Numbered from the stretch's first letter, positions 8,882 through 25,807 are shown. The stretch: 64,000 nt of DNA from Haliangium sp963772315 (GCA_963772315.1 CAVYWJ010000002.1:682001-746000), one strand, 5' to 3'. Numbers and translations: made by a program. Notes: a model not told the origin generated them from the letters alone.

Positions 8882-9711
8882 CTCATCCTCTGGTACAGGC
8901 GTACGCTTGCATCGAGCGCCTGGTACCGATCCTCGTGCGGCGTGGCCAGCAGGGACTCCTTCATGCCCACGCCGAGCACGCCGAACGTGCCGAGGCTGGC
9001 GTAGAGGAGCTCGTGCACCCGGCGGCGCAGCTCAGCGTCGAAGTAGATCATCACGTTGCGGCACAGGATCACGTTGAACTCGTTGAACGACCCGTCCGAG
9101 GCCAGGTTGTGCTGCGAGAATACGATGTTGCGCTTGAGGCTGGGGCGCAGGATGGCGTTCTTGTGATCGGCCGTGTAATAGGCCGAGAACTCGCCGATGC
9201 CGCCGGCGCGATGATAGTTCGTGGTGTAGTTGCGGATCTTGTCGAGCGGATAGATACCGGCCTGCGCGCGGTCGAGCAGGTCGTCGCTGAGATCCGTGGC
9301 GTACAGCCGGCAGCGATCGTAGATGCCCTCCTCCTCGAGGAGGATGGCCATCGAGTACACCTCCTCGCCGGTCGCACAGCCGGCGTGCCAGATGCGAATG
9401 AAGGGATAGGTGCGGAGCAGCGGAATCACCGTGCGGCGCATCGCCAGATAGAAGCCCGCGTCCCGGAACATCGAGGTCGCGCACACGGCCACGCTGGTGA
9501 CGAACCGATGCATGCAGTAGGGATCGTGCAGGATGCGGCTCTGCAGATCCGAGATCACACGCACCCCCTCGCGCTCCACGGCGCGGTGGATGCGGCGCCG
9601 GAGAGAGGCCCCCGAGTAGTTGCGAAAGTCGTAGCCGTACCGGCGCTCGATCGCCGTCAGCAGGAGGTCGATCTCCAGCGCCTCCACATCATCGTACACC
9701 TTCTCGGCCAT
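8878..9711 (-). CDS. cheR: CheR-type protein-glutamate O-methyltransferase
   Basis: The protein has 277 residues. The N-terminal helical CheR domain (RYGYDFRNYSGASLRRRIHR) is followed by the SAM-binding domain: WHAGCATGEEVYSMAILLEE (motif I), YATDLSDDLLDRA, and NVILCRNVMIYFD, all standard for CheR. It transfers methyl groups from SAM to glutamates on receptors or related signalling proteins. No TPR or pentapeptide-binding extension is seen. It sits between the giant HAMP kinase (stop 9 bases upstream of its start) and cheB (4-base overlap). Confidence 0.88.
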   Translation of the reverse strand: MAEKVYDDVEALEIDLLLTAIERRYGYDFRNYSGASLRRRIHRAVEREGVRVISDLQSRILHDPYCMHRFVTSVAVCATSMFRDAGFYLAMRRTVIPLLRTYPFIRIWHAGCATGEEVYSMAILLEEEGIYDRCRLYATDLSDDLLDRAQAGIYPLDKIRNYTTNYHRAGGIGEFSAYYTADHKNAILRPSLKRNIVFSQHNLASDGSFNEFNVILCRNVMIYFDAELRRRVHELLYASLGTFGVLGVGMKESLLATPHEDRYQALDASVRLYQRMR

Positions 9712-9720
9712 GCGTCCTCC

Positions 9721-16007
<6,287 letters not shown>

Positions 16008-16191
16008 GCAGATACTCCGGTATCGGCGCGGGCGCCGTTCTCAGATCGATTGGGTCGATGGCGCGCGCCCGGAGGCGCGTCGTGGTTCCTGATCCGTCAG
16101 GGCGCGCTGCCGCCCGGCAACACGCGCCCGTGCCCCCGGTCGCCGGGCGCACGATATCCATGCAGGCCGCGCGGGGTATGCAGGTCCGCGA

Positions 16192-17856
<1,665 letters not shown>

Positions 17857-18277
17857 GGTGGTGTAGCAAGACTCGGACGTACAGCAGCGCCCCCCCCGGG
17901 CCGCCAGGGGAGGCGATGGGGGATGAGTGACGGAACGCGAGACGGCTGGCAAAGCTAGCACATTCAGGCACCTGTGCCCGTCGCAATGTGGCCGCCAGTA
18001 CTTCTGGTACTCGCCGATCCAAGGGCCCGGAGCTTAACTCGTCGCAATGGCTGGCAATGACGCATCGCGCGCCAAACCGTCACCTTCGCCGCCGCACGCG
18101 GCTCTGATCGCCGGTCAAGACCATGTCGAGACTGTGCCGCGCATACACGATCCCTCCCTCCTGACACCCGTGCTGACACCTGCGCTGACACCATGGCCGT
18201 CGACCGCCCCGGCCTGATCGTTGACGCCCGTCCCTGGCCCCGGCAACATGCGCGCGATCTCGCACCAAGGAGCACCT
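17857..18277. other. Divergent intergenic region
   Basis: This 421-base gap separates the kinase cluster (minus) from the amidohydrolase (plus) and must hold both promoters. I see no convincing -35/-10 pair. It contains short inverted words around CCAGTACTTCTGGTAC (17996-18011) but nothing decisive. The frames open through it are not protein-like. Confidence 0.3.
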
Positions 18278-19423
18278 GTGCCCATCGAAGTACGCAAGGT
18301 AGTGCTGGAGAGCGTTGGCGATGCCAGCGGACTGGCCCGGCTGATCGGCGACCGCGTGTTCGGCGCCGACGACGTCATCGCCATCATCGGCAAGACCGAG
18401 GGCAACGGCGGCGTCAACGACTTCACCCGCATCATCGCCGATCGCGCCTTTCGCGACGTCCTGCTGGAGCGCGGCACGCGCTCGACCGCGGCGGTGCGCG
18501 AGGTGCCCATGATCTGGTCCGGCGGCACCGACGGCGTCCTGTGCCCGCACGCGACGATCTTCGCCCGAATCACTGCGCCCACTGCGCCCGCTGCGTCCGC
18601 TGCGCCGGCCGGCGCGCCCGGCAATGCCGGCGACGAGCCGCGCCTGGCCGTAGGTATTGCCATGAGCGACGTGATCCGGCCCGAGGACATCGGCCGTCCG
18701 GCCATGGTCGAGAAGGTGGCCGAGAGCGTGCGCCGGGCCATGCGCGAGGCTGGCATCGACGATCCGTCCGACGTCCACTACGTCCAGACCAAGACCCCGC
18801 TCCTCACCATGGAGACCATCAACGACGCGCGTGCCCGCGGCCAGACCGTGGCCACCGACAACCCGCTCGAGTCGATGAACCTCTCCAACGGCACCGCGGC
18901 CCTGGGCATCGCCGTCGCCCTGGGCGAGATTCCCATGCCCGTGGCCGCGGCCATTGGCCACGATCTCGCGCTGTTCTCCTCGGTCGCCTCGTGCTCCTCC
19001 GGCGTCGAGCTCGATCGCGCGCAGACCGTGGTCGTGGGCAACCGCCGCGGCGCGGGTGGTCGCTATCGCATCGGCCACGCGGTCATGCGTGACGCCCTCG
19101 ATATCGACGGCGTGTACCAGGCCATCCGCGCGGCCGGCCTGGATCTGCCCGCGCGCGCCCGCGCCGAGGATCTCGGCGGCCGCCTGGTCAACGTGTTCCT
19201 CAAGTGCGAGGCCGATCCCACCTCGCGCCTGCGCGGGCGCCGCCAGGTCGCGCTCGACGACTCCGACGTCCACCATCACCGTCACCTCAAGGCCGCGGTC
19301 GGCGGCGTCGTGTCCGCGGCCGTCGGTGATCCCGCGGTCTTCGTGTCCGTGGCAGCGCTGCACCAGGGCCCCGCGGGCGGCGGTCCGGTGGCCGCGATCG
19401 TCGACCTCGGCCCCCCCGGCTGA
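18278..19423 (+). CDS. Ring-opening amidohydrolase (cyanuric acid hydrolase/barbiturase family)
   Basis: The protein has 381 residues from the GTG at 18278, which has AAGGAG five bases upstream and begins MPIEVRKVVLESVGD. Family motifs are clear in all three repeated domains: GKTEGNGGVNDFTRI (about 43-57), VHYVQTKTPLLT with the catalytic Lys (about 167), the serine motifs FSSVASCSSGVELD (about 230-243) and MIWSGGTDGVLCPH (about 83-95), and the C-terminal HQGPAGGGPVAAIVD. These enzymes hydrolyse cyanuric acid to carboxybiuret, or barbiturate to ureidomalonate. Which substrate applies cannot be read from sequence. An Ala/Pro-rich insert lies at about residues 105-125. No other s-triazine or pyrimidine catabolic gene adjoins it. 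Confidence 0.88.
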   Translation: MPIEVRKVVLESVGDASGLARLIGDRVFGADDVIAIIGKTEGNGGVNDFTRIIADRAFRDVLLERGTRSTAAVREVPMIWSGGTDGVLCPHATIFARITAPTAPAASAAPAGAPGNAGDEPRLAVGIAMSDVIRPEDIGRPAMVEKVAESVRRAMREAGIDDPSDVHYVQTKTPLLTMETINDARARGQTVATDNPLESMNLSNGTAALGIAVALGEIPMPVAAAIGHDLALFSSVASCSSGVELDRAQTVVVGNRRGAGGRYRIGHAVMRDALDIDGVYQAIRAAGLDLPARARAEDLGGRLVNVFLKCEADPTSRLRGRRQVALDDSDVHHHRHLKAAVGGVVSAAVGDPAVFVSVAALHQGPAGGGPVAAIVDLGPPG

Positions 19424-19582
19424 GCCCGCGTTCACGCGCCCCGCGCCCACATCGCGCACGGGAAATCATCGCGCCATGTGCTCTCCGCTACCGTACCTCA
19501 CCGCCTCGCGGTATCACTCGGACGAGGGTCTTGCGCCCGGTCCAGCCGGGTGTGTCACCGACCTGCTCGAAAGGAAACGACC

Positions 19583-20447
19583 ATGAAAATCCTGGTAACT
19601 GGAGCCACCGGCAAGCAGGGTGGAGCTGTGGCCCGCGCCCTGCTGGCCCGGGGTGGCCATCGAGATCCACGCCGTGACCCGCGACCCCGAGTCCGAGGCT
19701 GCGCAGCTCCTGGCCAAGGCCGGGGCCAAGCTGGTCGAGGCGAACTTCCGCAGCCGCGACAGCCTGACCACGGCCATGGAGGGCATGGACGCGGTCTTTG
19801 CCATGACCACGTTCTTCGAGGAGGGCGTGGATGCCGAGATGGAGCAAGGCAAGGCGCTGATCGAGGCGGCGAGGACGACCGCGGTGCCGTACTTCGTGTA
19901 CACCTCGGTCGCGGGCGCGGATCAGAAGACCGGCATCCCGCACTTCGACAGCAAGTACGAGGTCGAGAAGCACTTGCAGACCTCGGGCCTCGCGTATGCC
20001 GTGGTAGCGCCGGTGTACTTCATGGAGAACATGTACTTCCCGCAGGCGCTCGAGGGCCTGCAGAACGGCGTCTACGCCGCGGCCCTGCCCGGCGATCGCC
20101 AGCTCCAGCAGATCGCGGTCGATGACATCGGCAACTTCACCGCCCTGGTCATCGAGCAGCGTGACCGCTTCGTCGGCCAGCGCGTCGACATCGGCTCCGA
20201 CGAGCTCGACGGCAACGAGCAGGCCACGATCCTCTCCGAGGTGCTCGGCCGCGAGATCCGCTACCAGCAAGTGCCGCTCGATGCGCTGCGCCAGCAGAGC
20301 GAGGAGATGGCCCTGATGTACGAGTGGTTCGATCGCGTCGGCTACGACGCCGACATCATGGCCCTGCGCGAGACCTATCCCGACGTCGGCTGGCACACGT
20401 TCGAGAGCTGGGCCCGCTCACAGGACTGGGCAGCGGCGCTGCGGTAG
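19583..20447 (+). CDS. NmrA/NAD(P)-binding Rossmann-fold protein, frameshifted
   Basis: The start MKILVTGATGKQGGAVARAL has AAGGAAA upstream at 19571 and carries the GxxGxxG dinucleotide-binding motif. After codon 24 the frame shifts by one in a GGGG run at about 19650-19653 and continues as EIHAVTRDPESEAAQLL to the stop at 20447. Dropping one G gives 287 residues, a normal NmrA-family length. Later elements AVFAMTTFFEEGVDAEMEQG, YFVYTSVAGAD and AVVAPVYFMENMY fit NmrA-like quinone reductases or NADPH-sensing regulators. It is a free-standing gene between the amidohydrolase and the lectin-like gene. Confidence 0.75.
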
Positions 20448-20568
20448 TGGGACGTTCCAGAGATGGCTCCCAGCTCGCAAACGTGGGGGAGCGTGGGCGA
20501 CCGAGGGCGGCGTTGTTCCACGCCCGCCCTCGGCGCGCGACCGGCCAGCCCTCGACGTGGCGCGCGGG

Positions 20569-21798
20569 CTACCAGCAGCAGTTGGCCGCGTCTTGCCACT
20601 TGTGCCACAGCGCGTAGTCGGTGCCGCGCACGAACACCTCCAGCCGCCCGTCCTGATTCCGCGCCGCCGCCGGGCTCTGCGAGAAGACGCCGCCGAGCGA
20701 GCGCCAGTTGGTCCAGTCGTTCTGGTTGGCCTGCTTCTGGCGCCTGTACCACAGCGCGCTGTCGCTGCCGCGCACGAGCAGCTCCAGCCGGCCATTCGCA
20801 TTGCTGATCACCACCGGATCCTGGACGTTGCCGCCGAGCGAGTGCCAGCTCGTCCAGCCGCTGGCCTTCTGCTTGCGGTGCCAGAGCGCCGCATCGGTAC
20901 CGCGTACGAACACCTCCAGCCGCCCGTTCCTGTTCCGCCCCACCGCGGGCGTGCTGGTGATGCCGCCGCCGAGCGAATCCCAGCCGCTCCACCCGTTGTT
21001 CGGCGCCGTCTGCCAGATGTGCCACAGCGCGTTGTCCGTGCCCCGTCCGAACACCTCCAGCCGCCCATCCCGATTCTGCGCCACTGCCAGGTCGCTGGTC
21101 AGCACGCCGCCGAGCGACGCCCAGCCGCTCCACCCGTTGTTCGGCGCCGTCTGCCAGATGTGCCACAGCGCGTTGTCCGTGCCCCGCGCGAACACCTCCA
21201 GCCGACCGTCCTGATTGCTCACCACCGCGGGCGCGGTGGTGATGACGCCGCCGAGCGACTCCCAGCCGCTCCAGCCGTTGTTCGGCGCCGTCTGCCAGAT
21301 GTGCCACAGCGCGTTGTCCGTGCCCCGCGCGAACACCTCCAACCGCCCGTCCTGGTTACTCCCCACCGCGATCTTGCTGGTGATGACGCCGCCGAGCGAC
21401 GCCCAGCCGCTCCAGCCGTTGTTCGGTGCCGTCTGCCAGATGTGCCAGACCGCGCCGTCAGAGCCCTGCACGAACACCTCGAGCCGGCCGTCCTGGTTCT
21501 GGGCCGCGGCCGCATTCGAGATCACGCCCCCGAGCGACGCCCACGCAGAGTCCAGGCCATACTCCTCGTCGTCGCCCGCGCGGTCTTCCCCGGCCAGCGC
21601 TGCAGCGTCATTGGCCAGCGCCTCCTCGTCCTGCATCGACAGCGCGGCCACGTCATGGGCCACGTCATATGCCTCGTCATCGGGCGGTTGCGTGAGGTCG
21701 CAAGCGGTGGTTCCCGCCATGAGCAGGAACGAGGTCGCAAGTGCCAGTTGCATGGTCGCACGACCGCTGGCCGTGCAGGGAAGGTTCGATTTCGACAT
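20569..21798 (-). CDS. Seven-bladed PLL/DUF346-type lectin-like lipoprotein
   Basis: The protein has 409 residues; the ATG at 21798 has AAAGGAGG eight bases upstream. A hydrophobic N-terminus ends in LLMAGTTAC, a likely lipobox. After an acidic linker (60-105), seven repeats of about 48 residues follow, each with NxDGRLEVFxRGxDxALWH and WSGWxSLGG. Seven such blades make the closed beta propeller of the Photorhabdus PLL lectin family, whose members bind fucosylated or methylated sugars between blades. Blades 2-5 are almost identical at both protein and DNA level. A cell-surface carbohydrate-binding role is inferred from the family. Confidence 0.8.
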   Translation of the reverse strand: MSKSNLPCTASGRATMQLALATSFLLMAGTTACDLTQPPDDEAYDVAHDVAALSMQDEEALANDAAALAGEDRAGDDEEYGLDSAWASLGGVISNAAAAQNQDGRLEVFVQGSDGAVWHIWQTAPNNGWSGWASLGGVITSKIAVGSNQDGRLEVFARGTDNALWHIWQTAPNNGWSGWESLGGVITTAPAVVSNQDGRLEVFARGTDNALWHIWQTAPNNGWSGWASLGGVLTSDLAVAQNRDGRLEVFGRGTDNALWHIWQTAPNNGWSGWDSLGGGITSTPAVGRNRNGRLEVFVRGTDAALWHRKQKASGWTSWHSLGGNVQDPVVISNANGRLELLVRGSDSALWYRRQKQANQNDWTNWRSLGGVFSQSPAAARNQDGRLEVFVRGTDYALWHKWQDAANCCW

Positions 21799-22187
21799 GA
21801 TGTATTCCTCCTTTGGAATCCACTCTCCGAATGTTTGCCGCCAGCCGCAGCATCGCGCCCAGCGGCGCGGCAGATCATCTCGCTGGCCCTCGTGTAGTAG
21901 CCTCTCTCTGGCAGGCTCTCTGGCAGACTCTGCAGGCTGCGCCGTCACGCGCACGAGGGTGGCGCAGCTTCTCCTGCGCCCGATGGCACAAATCTGCCGC
22001 CGGATAGACAGGTGTCCAGAGCAAATGTTTTTGCGTTCATACGGAATCGGGTGACGCCGACCCGTTGCCCGGTACCCGACCGCGATGTGCACACGCGCCG
22101 GGCCTCGTATATGCATATCCTCGCCACTGGCCACACCGGGCCATACCGGCGCCGCGCTTGCGCAGGCTCCTCCAGCTCTCGCTCACC
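21799..22187. other. Divergent intergenic region
   Basis: A 389-base gap between the lectin-like gene (minus) and the receiver-Fis gene (plus). It has a more AT-rich patch around 22010-22045 (CAAATGTTTTTGCGTTCATA) that could hold a promoter, but no firm -35/-10 pair is seen and no small gene is supported. Confidence 0.3.
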
Positions 22188-22802
22188 ATGGTCATGCCTG
22201 TTCGCATTTCCCGGCGCTCCGCCGCGCTCTCCCGGCCTGCCGCGACCACGCGCGGGTGTGAGCGGTTGCTCGTGGTCGAGGGCAACGAGGCGCTCCGGTG
22301 CGCGCTGGTGCAGGCGCTGCTCGTGCACGCCTCCGAGGCACGCAGCGCCGCCAGCGTGGCCGAAGCCAGGTCGATCATCGCAGCATGGCATCCCGACGCC
22401 GTGGTGCTCGACTGCGACCTCCCCGACGGCACCGGCTTCGACGTCTTGCGCGCCATCATCGAGACCGGGCCCATGCCGGATGTGATCGCCATCAGCGGGG
22501 CCGCGGGCCCGGGCGAGGGCTTCCGGCTGGCGCAGATGGGAGTGCGCGCGTTCGTGCCCAAGCCCGCCGCCCCCGCGATGATCGAGCGCGCCCTGGACGC
22601 GATCCTGGGTGCCGTGCCGGATGTGGCGCCGCTGGTGCGCACGCTCGTCGGGCGGCTCGGCGTGCACGAAGCCGAGGAGCGGGTGCGCGCCACCATGGTG
22701 GCCGAGGCGCTGGCGCGCGCGGGCGGCAACCGCAAGATCGCCGCCCGCCTACTCTCGATCTCGCGCCAGCTCCTCCAGCACATCCTCAGGAAGAGCGCGT
22801 GA
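22188..22802 (+). CDS. Response regulator with receiver and Fis-type HTH
   Basis: The protein has 204 residues from ATG 22188 (a second ATG is two codons on). Residues about 25-140 form a receiver: LLVVEGNEALRCALVQALL, VVLDCDLPDGTGFDVL with the phosphoacceptor Asp, and AFVPKPAAPAMIERAL with the conserved Lys. The first acidic pair, normally DD, is replaced by EG, so magnesium binding and phosphorylation may be altered. The C-terminus ALARAGGNRKIAARLLSIS is a Fis-type HTH as in PrrA/RegA regulators. No kinase gene adjoins it. Confidence 0.72.
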   Translation: MVMPVRISRRSAALSRPAATTRGCERLLVVEGNEALRCALVQALLVHASEARSAASVAEARSIIAAWHPDAVVLDCDLPDGTGFDVLRAIIETGPMPDVIAISGAAGPGEGFRLAQMGVRAFVPKPAAPAMIERALDAILGAVPDVAPLVRTLVGRLGVHEAEERVRATMVAEALARAGGNRKIAARLLSISRQLLQHILRKSA

Positions 22803-22976
22803 AGCCCGACACACGCATCGCGGCGCCCCGGCAAACGCTACGCTTCCGGCGAGGCAAACCTCCGGGCACTCCGGCGGGCAGCGATTGCTGCGCGCCGCCC
22901 GGCGAACGCGGGCGCTTCTGGCGGGGCGATCCCCCGGGCCGACGAAGTGGCCGCCGCGAGCGACGAGCCCGGCTCG

Positions 22977-23885
22977 CTAGTCGAACAGCTCGCCGGTGCT
23001 GCGCGCACCGAACGCCCGGGCAAGCCACCGCTCCAGCTCGGCCGCGTCGACGCACGCCAGGATGCGGGCATGCTGCTCGGCCGTGACCGCGAGGTCGCGA
23101 TGGGTGAGCAACTGCAAGAGCATCTCTCGCCTGGCCTGGAGCCTCCCCTCGGCCTCGCCGTCGCGGAACCCCTTGACCTCGCCGTCGCGGAACTTCCTGG
23201 CTCCGAACTCCTCGATGACGGGATTGCGCTGGGCAATCAGCGCCCCGGCCGCAGCATCGTTGGCAGCGGCGGCGTCGACGAGCGCCGCGACCGGCAGCGG
23301 TGTACGCAGGCACGGATCTTCGATGCAGCTGCTCCGATCGAGCGTCACCCAGTCGTCGCGCTCGGGTGACCACTCCTTGACTGCAATCTCGATCGCGCTG
23401 TCCACATCGGCGTCGGGATACGCTTCCTTGACGAACACCCCGAACATGCGCCGCACCCCGTGTCCGACCACGTCACGGGCGCGTTCCCGCGACTCGGCCA
23501 GGCTCTGCGTGAAGAAGATCTCGAACGAGAGCTCCTCCAGGTACCGGTGCCCGGTCTCGGGATTGCGGCCGGCCTTGCGCACGCAGACATCGGTAGCGAA
23601 GTCGCTGTCCTGGCTGCGGCGGGTCAGGAGATCCATCGATGCCACGTAGCCGGGCGCGGTATCGAAGTCCACGAGCCTGCCCAGACGGCAGTGGGTATCG
23701 CCGTGGCCGGGCCGAGCCGGCGACACCTCGACGCGCCGCCCGCGCACTACCTCCTGGCGGGTTCCGGGCTGGACCAGATGATCATCGGGGTTCAGGCGCT
23801 CGTGCGCCCCTGGCAGCCGCATGGCCCCGGAGCCGGCGGCACCCGGGCTCAGATAGATCTGGTCACTCGAGGAAGGTCGCGTCAT
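22977..23885 (-). CDS. Uma2-like PD-(D/E)XK nuclease-family protein (paralog of 50601-51392)
   Basis: The protein has 302 residues. The central part has the Uma2 layout: SDFATDVCVRKAGRNP, then RYLEELSFEIFFTQSLAESR (strand with E-x-F in place of the usual E-x-K), then GHGVRRMFGVFVKE. The C-terminal 60 residues (FRDGEAEGRLQARREMLLQL, ELERWLARAFGARSTGELF) match the helical tail of Rpn-type nucleases. Uma2 and Rpn proteins belong to the PD-(D/E)XK superfamily; Uma2 function is unproven. Lys is replaced by Phe in the second active-site motif, whereas the paralog keeps EIKST, so this copy may be catalytically weak. Confidence 0.6.
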   Translation of the reverse strand: MTRPSSSDQIYLSPGAAGSGAMRLPGAHERLNPDDHLVQPGTRQEVVRGRRVEVSPARPGHGDTHCRLGRLVDFDTAPGYVASMDLLTRRSQDSDFATDVCVRKAGRNPETGHRYLEELSFEIFFTQSLAESRERARDVVGHGVRRMFGVFVKEAYPDADVDSAIEIAVKEWSPERDDWVTLDRSSCIEDPCLRTPLPVAALVDAAAANDAAAGALIAQRNPVIEEFGARKFRDGEVKGFRDGEAEGRLQARREMLLQLLTHRDLAVTAEQHARILACVDAAELERWLARAFGARSTGELFD

Positions 23886-24290
23886 GGAGGTTCCTGTGCA
23901 TGCCGAACCGTGAGCTCCCAGCCTATCAGGCCGGGGCTACCTTGCCAAGCCTGTGCGTGGGTGCGCCGGGCCGCTGGGGCAAGCCATCGACGCGCAACGC
24001 CGATCACGATGAGCGGGGCCCCGAGAGTCCCTGCGCGACCTTTGGCCGGAAGGCCGCGGGCGATCGGCCCCTGGGCGACAGCGTCCTCACCGGTGGTCCG
24101 GGCCGCCCGGGCGCCCGCCCCGTCGAGCCTGGGTCCACGCGGGGTTTGCCGGGCTCGTCAGGGTGTCCGGCGCACCGGAGTTGCAGCCGTGTCCGGCCGC
24201 CGGCAGCGCACGAGAAAAACCGCTTACCGGCTCGTATATGACAGTTGAATTCGTTCTACGAAACGCGGTCAACGTGTTATAATTCCTCTC
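23886..24290. other. Intergenic region before the orphan gene
   Basis: A 405-base stretch with no supported gene. Its last 50 bases are strikingly AT-rich compared with the rest of the window and carry the promoter described for the gene at 24291. Confidence 0.35.
24254..24283 (+). promoter_or_regulatory. Sigma70-type promoter with perfect -10, probably giving a leaderless mRNA
   Basis: TATAAT at 24278-24283 is a perfect -10 box. TTCTAC at 24254-24259, 18 bases upstream, is a weak -35 candidate; TTGAAT at 24245 is too far. Only seven bases lie between the -10 and the ATG at 24291, so transcription would start at or next to the A of the start codon, and there is no Shine-Dalgarno. Confidence 0.55.
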
Positions 24291-24815
24291 ATGCGCTTCG
24301 AATTCAAGCACCTTGACGATGTCACCCGCGGTTACATGCTGCAAGAGATCCAGGCTGCTCGACAGGAGAAGAATCTTTATTACAGCCGGCGGTTCAACGA
24401 CAGCGGCGTTGCGCGCTGGCCCGAGCTTCTGCAGGAAGCGGCGCGCCGCCACGATGAGTACTGGCTCGCGTGTCAGCTGGAGACGGAAGGGCTGATGCGG
24501 GGCCTGGAGGGCTCCCGGACCCCCTCGGGCGGGTACACGATCAAGTACGTGCCGCACACCGCGGCCGGGCTCATGGCCGAGGGGCAGTTCAATCGTTACT
24601 ACATCCTGGCTGTATGCAGACGCGCCCTGGCAGAGCGCAAGTCGTCGGTCGTCGTCTATCGAGCGAAACTGCGAAGCGAAAATCCGGTCGAGCCTGATGC
24701 GTTCAACGGATCATCTCTTGATGCACAGGTGCTGCACGCCGAGCTTCGACTGCATGAGACCAGCCTCGAGCATAGGCTGCTCCAGCCCAACTCGGGCTTG
24801 AGCGTGTCCCTCTGA
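24291..24815 (+). CDS. Orphan hypothetical protein
   Basis: The protein has 174 residues (starts MRFEFKHLDDVTRGYMLQEI). It is mostly helical and charged, with no signal peptide, membrane segment or known motif. A Gly/Tyr segment, GLEGSRTPSGGYTIKYVP, breaks the helices at about residues 72-90. Base composition is lower in GC than its neighbours, and it lies next to nuclease and IS relics, so it is probably an acquired gene. I do not recognise the family. The start is fixed by the promoter immediately upstream. Confidence 0.6.
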   Translation: MRFEFKHLDDVTRGYMLQEIQAARQEKNLYYSRRFNDSGVARWPELLQEAARRHDEYWLACQLETEGLMRGLEGSRTPSGGYTIKYVPHTAAGLMAEGQFNRYYILAVCRRALAERKSSVVVYRAKLRSENPVEPDAFNGSSLDAQVLHAELRLHETSLEHRLLQPNSGLSVSL

Positions 24816-24911
24816 GGCCGGAGCGAGCCGGGATCTAGCGCGTACGCCCTGATCCCCGCGTAGGGCGCGGCCGAGCGCGCGCCGCCGCCGCGAGGATAGG
24901 GCGGAGATTGT

Positions 24912-25151
24912 CGTGACCTGCTGTGCAAGCTGCTCGCGCGGCGCTCCGGCAAGCTGTCCCCGGCGGTGCGCAAGCGCGTCGAGCGCGCCGACAGCGAGGC
25001 GGTCGAGCGGTGGGCCGAGCACGTGCTCACCACGGCCTCCCTGGCCGAGGTCTTCGCCGAGCCCCTCGGGCGCCCCGTGGTGAGGCGCGCGAGAGGGCCG
25101 CGTCTTGGGCGGGTGCGGCGTGAGCTGACGAGTCGGCGCGCCGCGCCCTGA
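24912..25151 (+). pseudogene. Truncated rpn-type nuclease gene, C-terminal relic
   Basis: The translation RDLLCKLLARRSGKLSPAVR, KRVERADSEAVERWAEHVLT, TASLAEVFAEP is nearly the same as the C-terminus of the intact-before-insertion rpn gene ending at 27683 (DLLCMQLAQRFGKLS and on). Nothing of the catalytic N-terminus precedes it and there is no start codon in place. It is a decayed paralog, ending in a short tandem repeat. Confidence 0.7.
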
Positions 25152-25227
25152 GCGGCGTGCGGCGTGAGCTGATGAGTCGGCGCGCCGCGCCCTGAGCGGC
25201 ATGCGCGTGAGCTGACAGGTCAGCGCG
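25111..25227 (+). repeat. 44-bp tandem repeat, two full copies and a partial third
   Basis: Copies begin at 25111, 25155 and 25199. Each contains GTGAGCTGA, GAGTCGGCGCGCCG and CCCTGAGCGGC. The first copy overlaps the end of the truncated rpn relic. No function is visible; it marks a site of repeated slippage or recombination next to the split rpn gene. Confidence 0.65.
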
Positions 25228-25609
25228 TGGCGGATTCGGCGGTTGCCGCGCAACAGGCGGCCGCTGGTGCCGATATCACTGGGTGTCCAATCCTCACGAC
25301 CGGCTGTTCCAGGCCATCTTCTCGCAGCCGCGCTATGCGCGGCCGCTGCTGCGCGCCGTGCTACCCGCGGATATCGGACGGCGCATCGACTTCCGCACCC
25401 TGCAGCTGGACAAGCGCAGCTTCATCGAGGAGCGCCTGCGCGCGCACTACACCGACCTGCTGTTCCGCGTGCGGATCGCGGGTCGGCCAGCGTACGTGTA
25501 CATCCTGTTCGAGCACCAGAGTTGGCCATGGAGAGTGCGGCACCCGCATCGAATGAAACCGAGGCGAGTTCGTGGCCGTGGTGATACGGGCGGAGCGCGT
25601 ACGGAGGAG

Positions 25610-25800
25610 GTAGGCTTGAACGGTTGGCCGGCAAGAGGTCGGTACGTTACTTGGTGCCACGAGCCCGTACCAGAGTTGGACCGGGAGCCCCACGAGCACC
25701 CCATCCTGTTGCCATGCGGCCCAAGGCCGCGGGAGCACGCATTGTAGATTTCGACGACGTGGGCTCCGCGCCGGCCGGCACACTGAAACCAGGGCAGGAG
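25610..25800 (+). ncRNA. Candidate bridge RNA of the IS110 element
   Basis: The left-end non-coding DNA contains two words that match the element's own junctions. ACCAGAGTTGG at 25669-25679 equals the genomic target left of the insertion through the junction (25515-25525). CATTGTAG at 25740-25747 equals the right terminus of the element (26919-26926). These are where the left target guide and left donor guide of an IS110 bridge RNA are expected. A stem GGTACG/CGTACC (25641-25646 and 25664-25670) precedes the target guide. Ends of the RNA are approximate, and the right-hand guides could not be fixed. Family knowledge: bridge RNAs direct IS110 recombinases to target and donor. Confidence 0.6.
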
Positions 25801-25807
25801 CAAGACC

